Positions 26,042-34,920 of a stretch of DNA of 64,000 nt are shown one piece after another. The stretch is from Nocardia coubleae NBRC 108252 (GTDB lineage Bacteria; Actinomycetota; Actinomycetes; Mycobacteriales; Mycobacteriaceae): positions 496,001 to 560,000 of the forward strand of contig NZ_BDBD01000011.1 in the NCBI RefSeq assembly GCF_001612805.1. The letters are read 5' to 3'. The translations under genes and the position numbers were made by a program. Within the stretch, counting starts at the first letter, position 1. The number at the start of each line of letters is the position of its first letter. The notes beneath the pieces are model-generated. The model saw only the letters and a list, made by a program, of their open reading frames with translations. It did no database searches and was not told the DNA's origin.

Positions 26042-27466
26042 ATGGAATACACCCATCTCTCCGATTTCCGCATCCGATCCGGCGATCTGTCGATCTGGAC
26101 CCCTGAGCTGATCTCGCCCGACTCCTGGCACGACGACGAACGGCCGCTGGCCAGCGTCCACGCCCAGTACCTCGGTTTCCTCGATCCCGACGACCCGCAG
26201 CCCGGCCGTGGCCGCTGGATCGGCACCATCTTCGAGATGGACGCCCCGCTCGACGAGCGAGCCTGGGCACGGACCCTCGAGTTGTGGCACGACCGTCATG
26301 AGGGTTTCCGCACCACGGTCGCACCCACCGGTGACGGCGACTACCACCGCATCACCACCGCGCCCGGCACCGTGCGCGTCACCTCAGCCCCGGTCGCCGA
26401 TCTCACCGACGGTGAACAGATCAACGAATTCCTCTGCGATGTCCTGGAACTGCGGCTCTCTGCCCTGGTGTGGCCGCACCTGCTCGTCGCGACGATCGCC
26501 CACGACACCGACGACTTCACCGTGCTGGTCGGCGCCGACCACTCCGTACTCGACGCCTACTCCCAGGCCGTGCTGATCCTGGAACTGCGCACCCTCTACA
26601 CCGCCGTCACCACCGGCGGCGAGATCCGCGACTCCTCGACATTCGGCAGCCCCGCCGATTTCGCCGCCGTCGAGCGCGCCGCTGCGGAGGAACTCACCCC
26701 CGACGCCCCCGCCGTGGCGGTGTGGCGGGATTTTCTCGGTGCCCCCGGTTCCCCGATGCCCCGTTTCGGCGCGGGCATGGTGGCCGAACTCGACGGTGAG
26801 CACGCCCAGCCGAGCGTGTCGCGCACCCTGCTGACCATCGCCGAACTCGAGGAGGTGGAGGCCCGGCTGGATCAGCTCAAGCACCGGCTGTCGGTCACGG
26901 TGTTCGCCGCGCTGGCCGTGGCCTGGCGAGAGGTGTTCGGCCAGGACCGGTTCCGCACGGTGATGCCGATCGCCACCCGGCCCGACCTGACCTGGCTCGA
27001 GTCGATGGGCTGGTTCGTCAATGTCGTACCCGTCGACATCACGCTGCCCTCGGGCGCCGACATGGCCGCCGCGCTCACCGCCACCCGGGCCTCGCTCAAA
27101 CGCGCCCATATCTGCAACGACGCCTCGTGGGGTCGCTCGCTGGCCATGGTCGGTGCGATGGAAGGCCCGACCTTCGGCGCGTCGTTCCTCGACATCCGGA
27201 TGCTGCCCGACTACGAACTCGTCGCCGACCTGCGCGGACGGACCCTGCGCGCGGTGTCGTACTCGACCGAGGAGGTGTACTTCTGGGTGGTGCGCGGCCC
27301 CGAGGGCCTCTATGTCTCCACCCGGTATCCGGCGGGTCTGCCCGCCGAGGTGATGGACCGCTACCTCACCGAATTCGCCCGGGCCATGTACGCGGTGACC
27401 ACGATCGCCGCGCCCGCCGCGGCCGCCCCGGCCGCCGACGTGCCGGCGGCATTGAGCGCGAGCTGA
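26042..27466 (+). CDS. PapA/condensation-like acyltransferase (HxxxD family)
   Basis: Protein of 474 residues in the chloramphenicol-acetyltransferase-like superfamily. The catalytic motif reads VGADHSVLDAYS, a variant of HHxxxDG with the histidine and aspartate kept and glycine replaced by alanine. The second half has the floor-loop-like GWFVNVVPVDI sequence typical of polyketide-associated acyltransferases. Such enzymes esterify a hydroxyl group with an acyl chain from a thioester. The first gene of the co-directional lipid locus, it ends three bases before the glycosyltransferase gene. Substrate and donor are unknown. The Ala/Pro-rich tail is unusual but short. Confidence 0.75.
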   Translation: MEYTHLSDFRIRSGDLSIWTPELISPDSWHDDERPLASVHAQYLGFLDPDDPQPGRGRWIGTIFEMDAPLDERAWARTLELWHDRHEGFRTTVAPTGDGDYHRITTAPGTVRVTSAPVADLTDGEQINEFLCDVLELRLSALVWPHLLVATIAHDTDDFTVLVGADHSVLDAYSQAVLILELRTLYTAVTTGGEIRDSSTFGSPADFAAVERAAAEELTPDAPAVAVWRDFLGAPGSPMPRFGAGMVAELDGEHAQPSVSRTLLTIAELEEVEARLDQLKHRLSVTVFAALAVAWREVFGQDRFRTVMPIATRPDLTWLESMGWFVNVVPVDITLPSGADMAAALTATRASLKRAHICNDASWGRSLAMVGAMEGPTFGASFLDIRMLPDYELVADLRGRTLRAVSYSTEEVYFWVVRGPEGLYVSTRYPAGLPAEVMDRYLTEFARAMYAVTTIAAPAAAAPAADVPAALSAS

Positions 27467-27468
27467 CC

Positions 27469-28725
27469 ATGCGTGCGCTGCTGGCCTTCACCGGAAGCAG
27501 GGGCGATGCCCAGCCCGGCATCCTCCTCGCCCGCGAGCTCATCGCTCGCGGGCACGCGGTGACGCTCGCGCTGTCGCCCAACCTCGTCGAGTTCGCCACC
27601 GGCCACGGCATCGCCGCGGTCGGGTTCGGGTGTGACAGCGCCGAACTGCTGCGCACCCAGCACGCCGACCGGCGCTTCCGTAGCGCCAGCCCGCGTCAGC
27701 GGATGCGCGCGGTGCTGGACCTGCAGCGACGCGGTGTCGCGGAGGCGGTGCGTGACCTGCTCGCGCTCGCCCCGGGGCACGACGTGCTCGTCACCGGCAT
27801 GGCGGGCGAGGAGGCGGCGGAGAAGGCGGCACGGCACGTCGGATTGCCGTTGGCGGCAGTGCATTTCTTCCCGATCCACCCCAGCCGGTCGGTGCCGGTG
27901 GTGCCGACCGGCTGGGGGCGGCGGGTGCCCGGTGCGCTCAACCGCCGGATCTGGTCGGGTCTGCGGTGGGCGCGTGACGCCGCCCTGGCCGAGCCGCTGT
28001 CCGAGTCCGGGCTCGTCGAACATCCGCTGCCCGATCGGGTGTCGGTCCAGGCCTATGACACCGACCTGTTTCCCGGGCTGGCGGCCGAGCTGCCCGAACA
28101 GCATCCGGTCACCGGATTCATCGTGGACAGCGACGGATTCCTCGGTGCCCCAGCCGATCCCGCGTTGGCGGCCTGGCTGGTGGCGGGACCCGCCCCGATC
28201 TATGTCGGTTTCGGGTCGATGACCGTCGATGATCCCGCCGCTCTGGTCCACATGGTGCGCACCGTGTGCGCGCGGCGCGGGCGGCGACTGCTGCTCGCGG
28301 CGGGCTGGGCCGGGATCGAGCCGGAGCTCTCGCCCGAGGTGGCCGTCGTCGAGCAGGTCGACCACGCGACGGTGTTCCCGCGCTGCCTGGCGGCCGTGCA
28401 CCACGGTGGCGCCGGGACGACCGCTGCCGCGCTGAGAGCCGGTGTGCCGCAGGTCATCTGCGCGATCCAAGCCGATCAGCCGTATTGGGGGACGGCGCTG
28501 TCGCGGCTCGGCCTCGCCGCGACGACCCGCGCCGCCGCATTGGACGCCGATCGCCTCGACGCGTTGCTCGACGCGGTCGCCGAACCGCAGGTGGTGGCCC
28601 GGGCCGCCGCGTACGCGGTCGGCTTCCGTGACGACGGCCTGGCCCGCGCCGCCGACGAGGTGGAAGCCCTTGTCCCCCTGTCTGTTCCGACACCCCAGTT
28701 CGACCACGCCGGGAGGCCGCAGTGA
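27469..28725 (+). CDS. GT1-family glycosyltransferase (UGT/MGT type)
   Basis: Protein of 418 residues with the two-Rossmann GT-B fold. The N-terminal acceptor domain begins RALLAFTGSRGDAQPGILLA; the C-terminal donor domain has IYVGFGSMTVDDP and the signature AAVHHGGAGTTAAALRAGVP followed by QPYWGTALSRLG, which binds the nucleotide-sugar diphosphate. Its closest general resemblance is to glycosyltransferases of mycobacterial glycopeptidolipids and macrolide glycosylation. It would transfer a sugar to a lipid or polyketide hydroxyl. It starts just after the acyltransferase and its stop overlaps the ABC ATPase start (GTGA), so it belongs to the same transcript. Confidence 0.85.
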   Translation: MRALLAFTGSRGDAQPGILLARELIARGHAVTLALSPNLVEFATGHGIAAVGFGCDSAELLRTQHADRRFRSASPRQRMRAVLDLQRRGVAEAVRDLLALAPGHDVLVTGMAGEEAAEKAARHVGLPLAAVHFFPIHPSRSVPVVPTGWGRRVPGALNRRIWSGLRWARDAALAEPLSESGLVEHPLPDRVSVQAYDTDLFPGLAAELPEQHPVTGFIVDSDGFLGAPADPALAAWLVAGPAPIYVGFGSMTVDDPAALVHMVRTVCARRGRRLLLAAGWAGIEPELSPEVAVVEQVDHATVFPRCLAAVHHGGAGTTAAALRAGVPQVICAIQADQPYWGTALSRLGLAATTRAAALDADRLDALLDAVAEPQVVARAAAYAVGFRDDGLARAADEVEALVPLSVPTPQFDHAGRPQ

Positions 28726-29675
28726 GCGCCGACATCGCCGTCCGCACCAGCGGTCTCGGCAAGTCCTACGGCGATTTCACCGCCGTGGGCGCCATCGATC
28801 TCAGCATCGCGGCCGGATCGGTGTTCGCCATGCTCGGCCCCAACGGGGCGGGCAAGACGACCACGGTGCGCATGCTGGCCACCCTGTTGCGTCCGGATCG
28901 TGGCAGCGCCGAAGTGTTCGGCTACGACGTGGTGCGCGATGCCACGGCCGTCCGGTCGATGATCGGGCTCACCGGCCAGTACGCCTCCGTCGACGAAACC
29001 CTCACCGCCGCCGAGAATCTGCGCCTGTTCGGCCGGCTGCTCGGATTGTCGCGGCGGGCCGCCGCCGCTCGGGCCGACGAGTTGCTCGAGGAGTTCGAGT
29101 TGTCGGCGGTGGCGCGGCGCAGCGTCAGCGCGTTCTCCGGTGGGATGCGCCGACGCCTGGATCTGGCGGCCACGCTCATCACCGTGCCGCCGTTGATCTT
29201 CCTCGACGAGCCGACCACCGGGCTGGACCCGCACACCCGTGACCGCACGTGGGGCATCGTGCGCGGGCTCGTCGAGCGCGGCGCGACCGTCCTGCTGACC
29301 ACCCAGTACCTGGAGGAGGCCGACGCGCTGGCCGACCGGATCGCGGTGATCGATCGCGGCAGCCTCGTCGCGGAAGGCACTGCGGCCGAACTGAAGTCGT
29401 CCATCGGGGAGCAGGTGCTGCGCCTCGACATCCCCGACACCGCCGACCTGCGCCGGGCCGAGGCGCTGATCTGCGAGCTCACCGGCGAGGTGCCCGAGGG
29501 GTCGTCCACCGGGACGCTCACCGTCGCCCTGCCGGAGGTGGGAACGGGCGCCGACATCGTCGCCGCCTGCCGCGCCGCGGGCATCGAGCTGCGGGGATTC
29601 GCCGTCGACCGTCCCGACCTCAACGAGGTGTTCCTGTCGTTGACCGGCCACGCGACCTCCGCCGACGCGGCATGA
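28722..29675 (+). CDS. DrrA-type ABC transporter ATP-binding protein
   Basis: Protein of 317 residues. Walker A is MLGPNGAGKTTTVRMLA, the Q-loop is GLTGQYASVDE, the ABC signature is SAFSGGMRRRLDL, and Walker B is LIFLDEPTTGLDPHTR. The C-terminal extension with the LNEVFLSLTG ending is typical of daunorubicin-resistance (DrrA) ATPases, which also export lipids such as phthiocerol dimycocerosate in mycobacteria. It sits between a glycosyltransferase and its membrane partner with four-base overlaps on both sides. The likely role is export of the lipid made by this locus. Confidence 0.88.
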   Translation: MSADIAVRTSGLGKSYGDFTAVGAIDLSIAAGSVFAMLGPNGAGKTTTVRMLATLLRPDRGSAEVFGYDVVRDATAVRSMIGLTGQYASVDETLTAAENLRLFGRLLGLSRRAAAARADELLEEFELSAVARRSVSAFSGGMRRRLDLAATLITVPPLIFLDEPTTGLDPHTRDRTWGIVRGLVERGATVLLTTQYLEEADALADRIAVIDRGSLVAEGTAAELKSSIGEQVLRLDIPDTADLRRAEALICELTGEVPEGSSTGTLTVALPEVGTGADIVAACRAAGIELRGFAVDRPDLNEVFLSLTGHATSADAA

Positions 29676-30517
29676 CCGCCCTTCGTGAAAGCACCGCAAT
29701 GACTCTCACCACCGAGAAGACGACCACCCAGGTCGTGCGCGCGCCGCGCGTCACCAGGGTGAGCCCGTTCGCCGCGCTGCAGCATTCGCTGATGATGGCG
29801 TGGCGTGGGCTGCTGACCTTCCGGCACAGCCCCCAATTGCTCTACGACGCACTGCTGTTGCCGATCGTGGGGCCGGTGCTGTTCGGCAATATCTTCGGCA
29901 CCGCCATCGCGGGCAGCATGGCGGCGTATCTGCCGATCATGATTCCGGGTGTGCTGGTGCAGATCGTGCTCACCTCCTCGGTGGCCACGGGTGTGCAGCT
30001 GTCCGAGGACATCCATTCGGGGGTGTTCGACCGGTTCGTCGCCATGCCGATCGCCCGCTCGGCACCGGTTGCGGGCGCATTGCTGGCGGGCATGGTGCGC
30101 TATCTGCTGGCCGCGACGACGGTCGTGGTCGTGGGCTTTGCCATGGGCTACCGGCCCGAGCACACGGCCGGTTTCCTCGCGGGCGCGGTGCTCGTCGTCT
30201 TCGCCACCACCGCCATCAGCTGGTTGTTCGCCTTCATCGGCGCGACCATCGCCCGCCCGGCCGCCGTGCAGGGCATGTGCATGCTCGTGCTCACCTTCCT
30301 CGGTTTCGCGTCCAACGCGCTGGTGCCCGAGGAGGCGATGCCCACCTGGATGCGCCACGTCTCGGACCTGAACCCGGTGTCCTACCTGGTGTCGGCGGTG
30401 CGGACGCTGGCCGCCGAGGGCACGATCGGCGCCGACGCCTGGTGGTCACTGGTGGCCTCGGTGGTCGTGGTCGCCGTTTTCGCGCCGCTCACCGTGCGCA
30501 CCCTGCGTTCCCGCTGA
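29672..30517 (+). CDS. DrrB-type ABC transporter permease
   Basis: Protein of 281 residues with six hydrophobic helices and the ABC-2 transporter signature region PIMIPGVLVQIVLTSSVATG, then GVFDRFVAMPIARSAPV in the cytoplasmic loop, and an NALVPEEAMPTWMR segment before the last helices. The first 40 residues are a hydrophilic tail; a second possible start is at 29699. It forms the membrane half of the DrrAB exporter with the preceding gene, whose stop it overlaps (ATGA). Confidence 0.85.
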   Translation: MTALRESTAMTLTTEKTTTQVVRAPRVTRVSPFAALQHSLMMAWRGLLTFRHSPQLLYDALLLPIVGPVLFGNIFGTAIAGSMAAYLPIMIPGVLVQIVLTSSVATGVQLSEDIHSGVFDRFVAMPIARSAPVAGALLAGMVRYLLAATTVVVVGFAMGYRPEHTAGFLAGAVLVVFATTAISWLFAFIGATIARPAAVQGMCMLVLTFLGFASNALVPEEAMPTWMRHVSDLNPVSYLVSAVRTLAAEGTIGADAWWSLVASVVVVAVFAPLTVRTLRSR

Positions 30518-30532
30518 TCAGGAGATTCCCCG

Positions 30533-31912
30533 ATGACCGTCACCTCGCCCGTCGTCCCGGTCGCCACCACCGGCCTCAACCGGATCACCGCCGACGACGA
30601 CCTGTTCTTCAAACTCCACAGCCTCTACCCCAACGCCCTGGTCAACCAGCTGGCCTACCGGTTCGACACCGCCGTCGGCCGGGAGTCGTTGCAGCGCTGG
30701 CACGCTCATCTGGCCACGGGTTTCATCGCCCGCCGCGTGCGTACCACCCGTTTCCCGATCGCGCGCGCCCACTGGGAGCCCGCCACCGAGTCGCTGCCGC
30801 TGCGATGGTCGGACACCCCGATTCCCGACGACGCCGTGCTCGACTGGTTCCTCGAGCAGGCCGCGGTGGAATTCGACCCGGCCCGGGGACTGGTGTGGCA
30901 ACTGGCCGGTGCCCCGACCGAATCCGGTGGCACGGTGGTCACCCTCGTCGCCTCCCATGTCGCCTGCGACGGCGGCGGCATGATGCACGCGATCGTCGAC
31001 TCGCTCGACCGCCTCGGGCGCGGTGAGCAGCCCGACCGCGACGCGAGCGCGGGCCGACTGGTCGGGCCGGTCGCCGGGCCCGGCCGGTTGGCCGCCGACC
31101 TCGCCGACGCACGCGCCCAGCTGCGCGCGGTGACACGAGGTGTGCGCGCGGCACGGCGGGCGCGCGGTGTGAGCGAACCGGCCCGCAATCCGCGTCCGGC
31201 CCAGCCCCGGCTGCCGCATGCCGACACCTGGCAGGCCGCCGACGCGATCGTGCAGCTCGACCTGGCCGAGTGGGACGCCGTCGCCGCGGCGCACGGCGGC
31301 ACAACCAATGGCCTGTTGATCGGCGTCGCCGTCGGTCTGCTCGGTCGCAGTGGCCGCATCGCTGACGGAGCCGAAGTGCGCGTGGACATTCCGCACTCGA
31401 TGCGGGAGGTCGACGACCCCCGCGCCAACGCGACCACCGGCCTGCCGATCAGCGTCGCCTACCGCGCAGGCGCCCGCACCGACCTGCCCGCGGTGCGCGC
31501 GTCGCTCAAGGCCGCCGCCCTCGCCTACCGCGATCCGGCGACGATTCCGCCGATCCAACACCTGCAGCCGGTGCAGATGCTGCTGCCGAAGGTGGTGCTG
31601 CACAAGTTCGCCCGCACCGCCAAGGCACCGGAATGCCTGTGCACCAACATGGGTCGCACCGCGCAGAACATCGCGGTGCTCGACGGTCATCGCGCCCGCG
31701 ACGTGATCATGCGTCCGGTAGTGAATCCCGGCCCGGTGGAGTTGTTCCGCCAGGTGGAGGTCGGCGTGAACCTGGCGTTCTCCTGCGACGACGACACCGT
31801 CACCCTGGTGGTCACCGGTGCCGACCCGGACCGTTTCCCGAACCGGGCCGCGCTGCGCGAGCTGCTCAGCGCCGAATTCGCCGATTGGTCGTTGACACCC
31901 CGCTTCTGGTGA
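30533..31912 (+). CDS. Acyltransferase of the wax-ester-synthase/condensation superfamily
   Basis: Protein of 459 residues. The superfamily motif appears as VASHVACDGGGMMHAIVD, with histidine, aspartate and glycine all in place. The C-terminal half carries a PISVAYRAG stretch and a PECLCTNMGRTAQNIAV region comparable to the second conserved block of the family. The sequence differs from the first acyltransferase of the locus, so the two probably act on different acceptors or donors. It follows the DrrB gene by 15 bases. Ester or thioester transfer of a long acyl chain is inferred from the family only. Confidence 0.7.
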   Translation: MTVTSPVVPVATTGLNRITADDDLFFKLHSLYPNALVNQLAYRFDTAVGRESLQRWHAHLATGFIARRVRTTRFPIARAHWEPATESLPLRWSDTPIPDDAVLDWFLEQAAVEFDPARGLVWQLAGAPTESGGTVVTLVASHVACDGGGMMHAIVDSLDRLGRGEQPDRDASAGRLVGPVAGPGRLAADLADARAQLRAVTRGVRAARRARGVSEPARNPRPAQPRLPHADTWQAADAIVQLDLAEWDAVAAAHGGTTNGLLIGVAVGLLGRSGRIADGAEVRVDIPHSMREVDDPRANATTGLPISVAYRAGARTDLPAVRASLKAAALAYRDPATIPPIQHLQPVQMLLPKVVLHKFARTAKAPECLCTNMGRTAQNIAVLDGHRARDVIMRPVVNPGPVELFRQVEVGVNLAFSCDDDTVTLVVTGADPDRFPNRAALRELLSAEFADWSLTPRFW

Positions 31913-31923
31913 GCCGGGAGGGT

Positions 31924-32352
31924 TCAGGAGGCCTCGTCGACCAGTTCCGCGGCTTCGGGCTTGCTGATGCGCAGCGTGAAGCGGAAACCGCAGTCGGATT
32001 CGAGCGAGCCGGATTGTCGTCCGGTTCGTACCGCGCTGCGTACCTCGATGCCGACATCGAGGTCCTCGAATCCGGCGTAGAAGTCGCCCGCCATCCAGAA
32101 CTCGGTGTGCGCGGCGGTGCGGCCGGCCATGACATCGTCTGCGCTGGGACAGAATTCGGCGCGGCGCACGCAGATCGGACTGCGGCCGTCTGTGCAGGGC
32201 GCCAGATAGAGGACAACCGGGCCGTGCATCTCGGTGAGCAGAGCGAGCACGTCACTCGCTTCGCCGGTGGCCTCGATCGCGCGATGACGGTGACTTCCCC
32301 AGTGGGCGTGGAGATCTCGGTCGCGGTGTACGGACCCGGCACGGTTACCCAT
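31924..32352 (-). CDS. Hypothetical protein, 142 residues
   Basis: Not recognised. The N-terminus is rich in histidine and arginine (LHAHWGSHRHRAIEATGE), followed by a conserved-looking SDVLALLTEMHGPVVLYLAP and several cysteines (LAPCTDG, PICVRR, RAEFCPSADD). ATG 32352 has an AGGAG about seven bases upstream, which is why I accept it. It is transcribed opposite to the lipid genes and ends 11 bases after the stop of the upstream acyltransferase. It may be an immunity-like or regulatory protein; there is no evidence for either. Confidence 0.55.
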   Translation of the reverse strand: MGNRAGSVHRDRDLHAHWGSHRHRAIEATGEASDVLALLTEMHGPVVLYLAPCTDGRSPICVRRAEFCPSADDVMAGRTAAHTEFWMAGDFYAGFEDLDVGIEVRSAVRTGRQSGSLESDCGFRFTLRISKPEAAELVDEAS

Positions 32353-32965
32353 GGTGCGCTCCTTGCATGTCTCGACGGTGTTCGGTGCACACTATCGGTG
32401 CGCGAGGTTGGTCCAACGTTGGTACGCCCCGTACCTTGCCGAACGACTGCCCTCACCTCCGGCCGCCCACCCGCGATTTCGCCGATTTCGTCAGTGCCTG
32501 CCCTTCTTCGGCGACCATTCCGCGCAGCGATATTCGGGCGATGTTCGCGAAACCAAATCGCCTCCGATGTTTTCGGCGCGAGAAACAACTTCCGAAACAA
32601 CAGCGGCCATTCCGTCACCCGCACCGACGTGAAGTCCCTCACGCCACACCTGACAGCCCGGGTGCCCCGAATCGTGGGCATCCACACCGGCCGATCGATA
32701 GCTGACAACTTGCCGACAGGCACCTGCGCGAAGTCTCTGATGTCGAAAGATTGAGGAATATCGGCAGTCTCGGTGCATTTGCTGTGTAACTTCACCATTG
32801 CCACCGGCAGATGTCTGGATGGGATCCAGCCCGGCTCGCGCCGCGAGCCAACCCTCCGCGACCGCCGACGCCGCCCCGCGAAACCCGGTTACTTTCCGGT
32901 AGTGTCCGCTCGCATCGGCCCCCACCACGGTCACCGGCGACCCTTTTCGACTGTCAGGAGTTTTC
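32353..32965. other. Gene-free interval upstream of the nlt-like genes
   Basis: About 600 bases with no credible reading frame on either strand. The interval must contain the promoter of the thiolase gene at 32966 and that of the minus-strand hypothetical gene. Its base composition is more AT-rich than the flanking coding DNA from roughly 32500 to 32830. I see no tRNA, repeat or strong terminator. CAGGAG sits six bases before the GTG of the thiolase gene. A regulatory or leader function is possible but not shown. Confidence 0.5.
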
Positions 32966-34015
32966 GTGTCGCATTCGCGTTTCGAATCCATCGGTGCGTA
33001 TCTTCCGTCGAATATCGTCTCGACCGAGGAATTACTTTCCCGGCTCGCCACGCCGCCCGCTTTCGACCTCGAAAAGATCACCGGCATCAAGGAGCGCCGG
33101 TTCCGCGACACCCGGCCCGACAGCCTCGAGGACTCCTTCACGCTCGCCGTGAACGCGGCCCGCGACTGTCTCGAGCGCTCACGCTACGGGGCGGGCGAGC
33201 TCGAGGTGATCATCTCCTGCTCGATCACCCGCAGCAACGAGGGCACCCGCATGTACATGGAGCCCTCCTTCGCCTCGACCATCGCCAAGGAACTCGGCGC
33301 CGAGCGTGCCATCACCTTCGACGTGTCCAATGCCTGCGCGGGCATGCTCACCGGCACCTACCTGCTCGACCGGATGATCCGGGCGGGCGTGGTGCGCAAC
33401 GGCATGGTGGTCAGCGGGGAGTCCATCACCCCGATCGCCGAGACGGCGGTCAACGAGATCTCCGAGAAGTACGACCTGCAGTTCGCGTCGCTCTCGGTCG
33501 GTGACTCCGGGTGCGCGGTCGTGCTCGACCAGGCCGTCGACGATGCCGACAAGATCCACTACATCGAATTGCTCACGGCCGCAGAGCATTCCCACCTGTG
33601 CCTCGGCATGCCGAGCGACAAGTCCTCGGGTGTGGCGCTCTACACCGACAACCGCAAGATGCACAACGAGGCCAGGTTCCAGCTGTGGCCCGACGCCCAG
33701 GGCGAGTTTCTCGCCGCACAGGGCCGCACCTTCGCCGACGAGGAATTCGACTACATCATCCACCACCAGTTCGGTGCCGCGGCCGTGCCTTTCATCAACG
33801 CGGTGGCCGCCCGCGAGTTCGGCGCCCCCATCCCGCCGGACCTCAATGTGATCGAGAAGTACGGAAACACCTCGACCACTTCGCATTTCATCGTGCTGCA
33901 CGATCAGCTCGAACAGGACGGCATCGAGGCAGGCGCGAAGGTTCTCATGGTCCCCGCCGCCTCGGGCGTCGTCGCGGGTTTCCTGTCCACCACCATCTCC
34001 TCCCTGAAGGTCTGA
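32966..34015 (+). CDS. nltA: OleA/KAS III-like thiolase, catalytic subunit (NltA-like)
   Basis: Protein of 349 residues with the KAS III thiolase fold. The nucleophile cysteine is in FDVSNACAGMLTG, the histidine in YIIHHQFGAA and the asparagine in KYGNTSTTSH, giving the complete Cys-His-Asn triad. Sequence and context resemble OleA and the lipstatin and nocardiolactone proteins that condense two long acyl-CoAs head to head into a 2-alkyl-3-ketoacyl thioester or acid. The GTG start has a CAGGAG. It is followed nine bases later by a cysteine-less homologue, the arrangement of the nlt and lst clusters, where the two subunits form a heterodimer. Confidence 0.8.
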   Translation: MSHSRFESIGAYLPSNIVSTEELLSRLATPPAFDLEKITGIKERRFRDTRPDSLEDSFTLAVNAARDCLERSRYGAGELEVIISCSITRSNEGTRMYMEPSFASTIAKELGAERAITFDVSNACAGMLTGTYLLDRMIRAGVVRNGMVVSGESITPIAETAVNEISEKYDLQFASLSVGDSGCAVVLDQAVDDADKIHYIELLTAAEHSHLCLGMPSDKSSGVALYTDNRKMHNEARFQLWPDAQGEFLAAQGRTFADEEFDYIIHHQFGAAAVPFINAVAAREFGAPIPPDLNVIEKYGNTSTTSHFIVLHDQLEQDGIEAGAKVLMVPAASGVVAGFLSTTISSLKV

Positions 34016-34023
34016 GGTTCGTC

Positions 34024-34920
34024 ATGGGCGTGCGTATCCGAGCCACCGGTACCAGTCGGTCGACCGACACCCACAGCATCGTCGAGCACAGCGGGCGCGC
34101 GGCCCGTAACTGCCTGGAGCAGGCCGGGATCCGGCCCGACCAGGTCGGTGTGCTCATCAATACCGGCATCTTCCGCGATTCCAACACCGTGGAACCCGCC
34201 GTCGCCGCGATGATCCAGAAGGCCGCGGGGATCGGCCTGGACTACGGCAAGAACGACCCGCGCACCTTCTCCTTCGATCTGATGAACGGCGCGACCGGCG
34301 TGGTCAACGCGGTGCAGGTCGCGGGCGCGATCCTGGCGACGGGGACCGAGCACGTGCTGATCGTCGCGGGCGACACCCATCCCTCGCTCACCCGTTCGCG
34401 CGCGGATGCCGAATTCCCCTATGCCACAGCCGGTGCCGCGTTGCTGCTCGAGCACGTCGAGGGCGCGGAGGGCTTCGGACCCGTGCACACCGTCACCGCA
34501 CCCGGCACGCCGGCCGGACAGGCCTACGTCGACACCGCGACGATGGGCACCGTCGGGCGCAGCCTCATGACGGTGGAACGCGAACCCGATTTCGAGGACC
34601 GGGTCCTGGCGGTCGCGGCCGAGGCCGGTCGCGCGGCACTGGTCGAGGCGCCGGACGCTCGCGTCGCGCTCATCGCCTCCACCCCGAGCGCGCACTTCCC
34701 CAAGCGCCTCGCCGACGCCCTCGGCCTGGACCAGAATGCCGTGCGCACACCGGATCTCACCGACGGCGACCCGCACACCGCCGCGCTGCCCCTGGCCTAC
34801 GCGCGCGCCACCGAGGACGCCTCTCTCGATGGGTTCACCCACATTCTGTTCGTCGGTGCCGGTGCCGGTCCGTCGGCCGCGGCGACCCTCTACCGGCTGC
34901 CCGAGGAGCACCTCGCGTGA
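34024..34920 (+). CDS. nltB: Cysteine-less OleA/KAS III-like partner (NltB-like)
   Basis: Protein of 298 residues, shorter than the preceding thiolase because the first beta-alpha units are missing or reduced. In the equivalent of the active-site cysteine it reads FDLMNGATGVVNAV, so the nucleophile is alanine. It does keep RDSNTVEPA, which aligns with the OleA segment bearing the catalytic glutamate supplied across the dimer. In the lipstatin and nocardiolactone systems the second subunit is likewise cysteine-less and completes the partner's active site. The stop overlaps the AMP-ligase start (GTGA), so expression is coupled. Confidence 0.75.
   Translation: MGVRIRATGTSRSTDTHSIVEHSGRAARNCLEQAGIRPDQVGVLINTGIFRDSNTVEPAVAAMIQKAAGIGLDYGKNDPRTFSFDLMNGATGVVNAVQVAGAILATGTEHVLIVAGDTHPSLTRSRADAEFPYATAGAALLLEHVEGAEGFGPVHTVTAPGTPAGQAYVDTATMGTVGRSLMTVEREPDFEDRVLAVAAEAGRAALVEAPDARVALIASTPSAHFPKRLADALGLDQNAVRTPDLTDGDPHTAALPLAYARATEDASLDGFTHILFVGAGAGPSAAATLYRLPEEHLA

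Noticed and set aside
31866..32804. Long minus-strand frame covering the 31924-32352 gene
   Set aside because: The protein is basic and repetitive in its far half, and the shorter frame has an AGGAG and a coherent protein, so the short one was kept.
32491..33141. Minus-strand open frame across the start of the nltA-like gene
   Set aside because: It has no ribosome-binding site, no recognisable fold and runs antisense into the thiolase; likely a compositional shadow.
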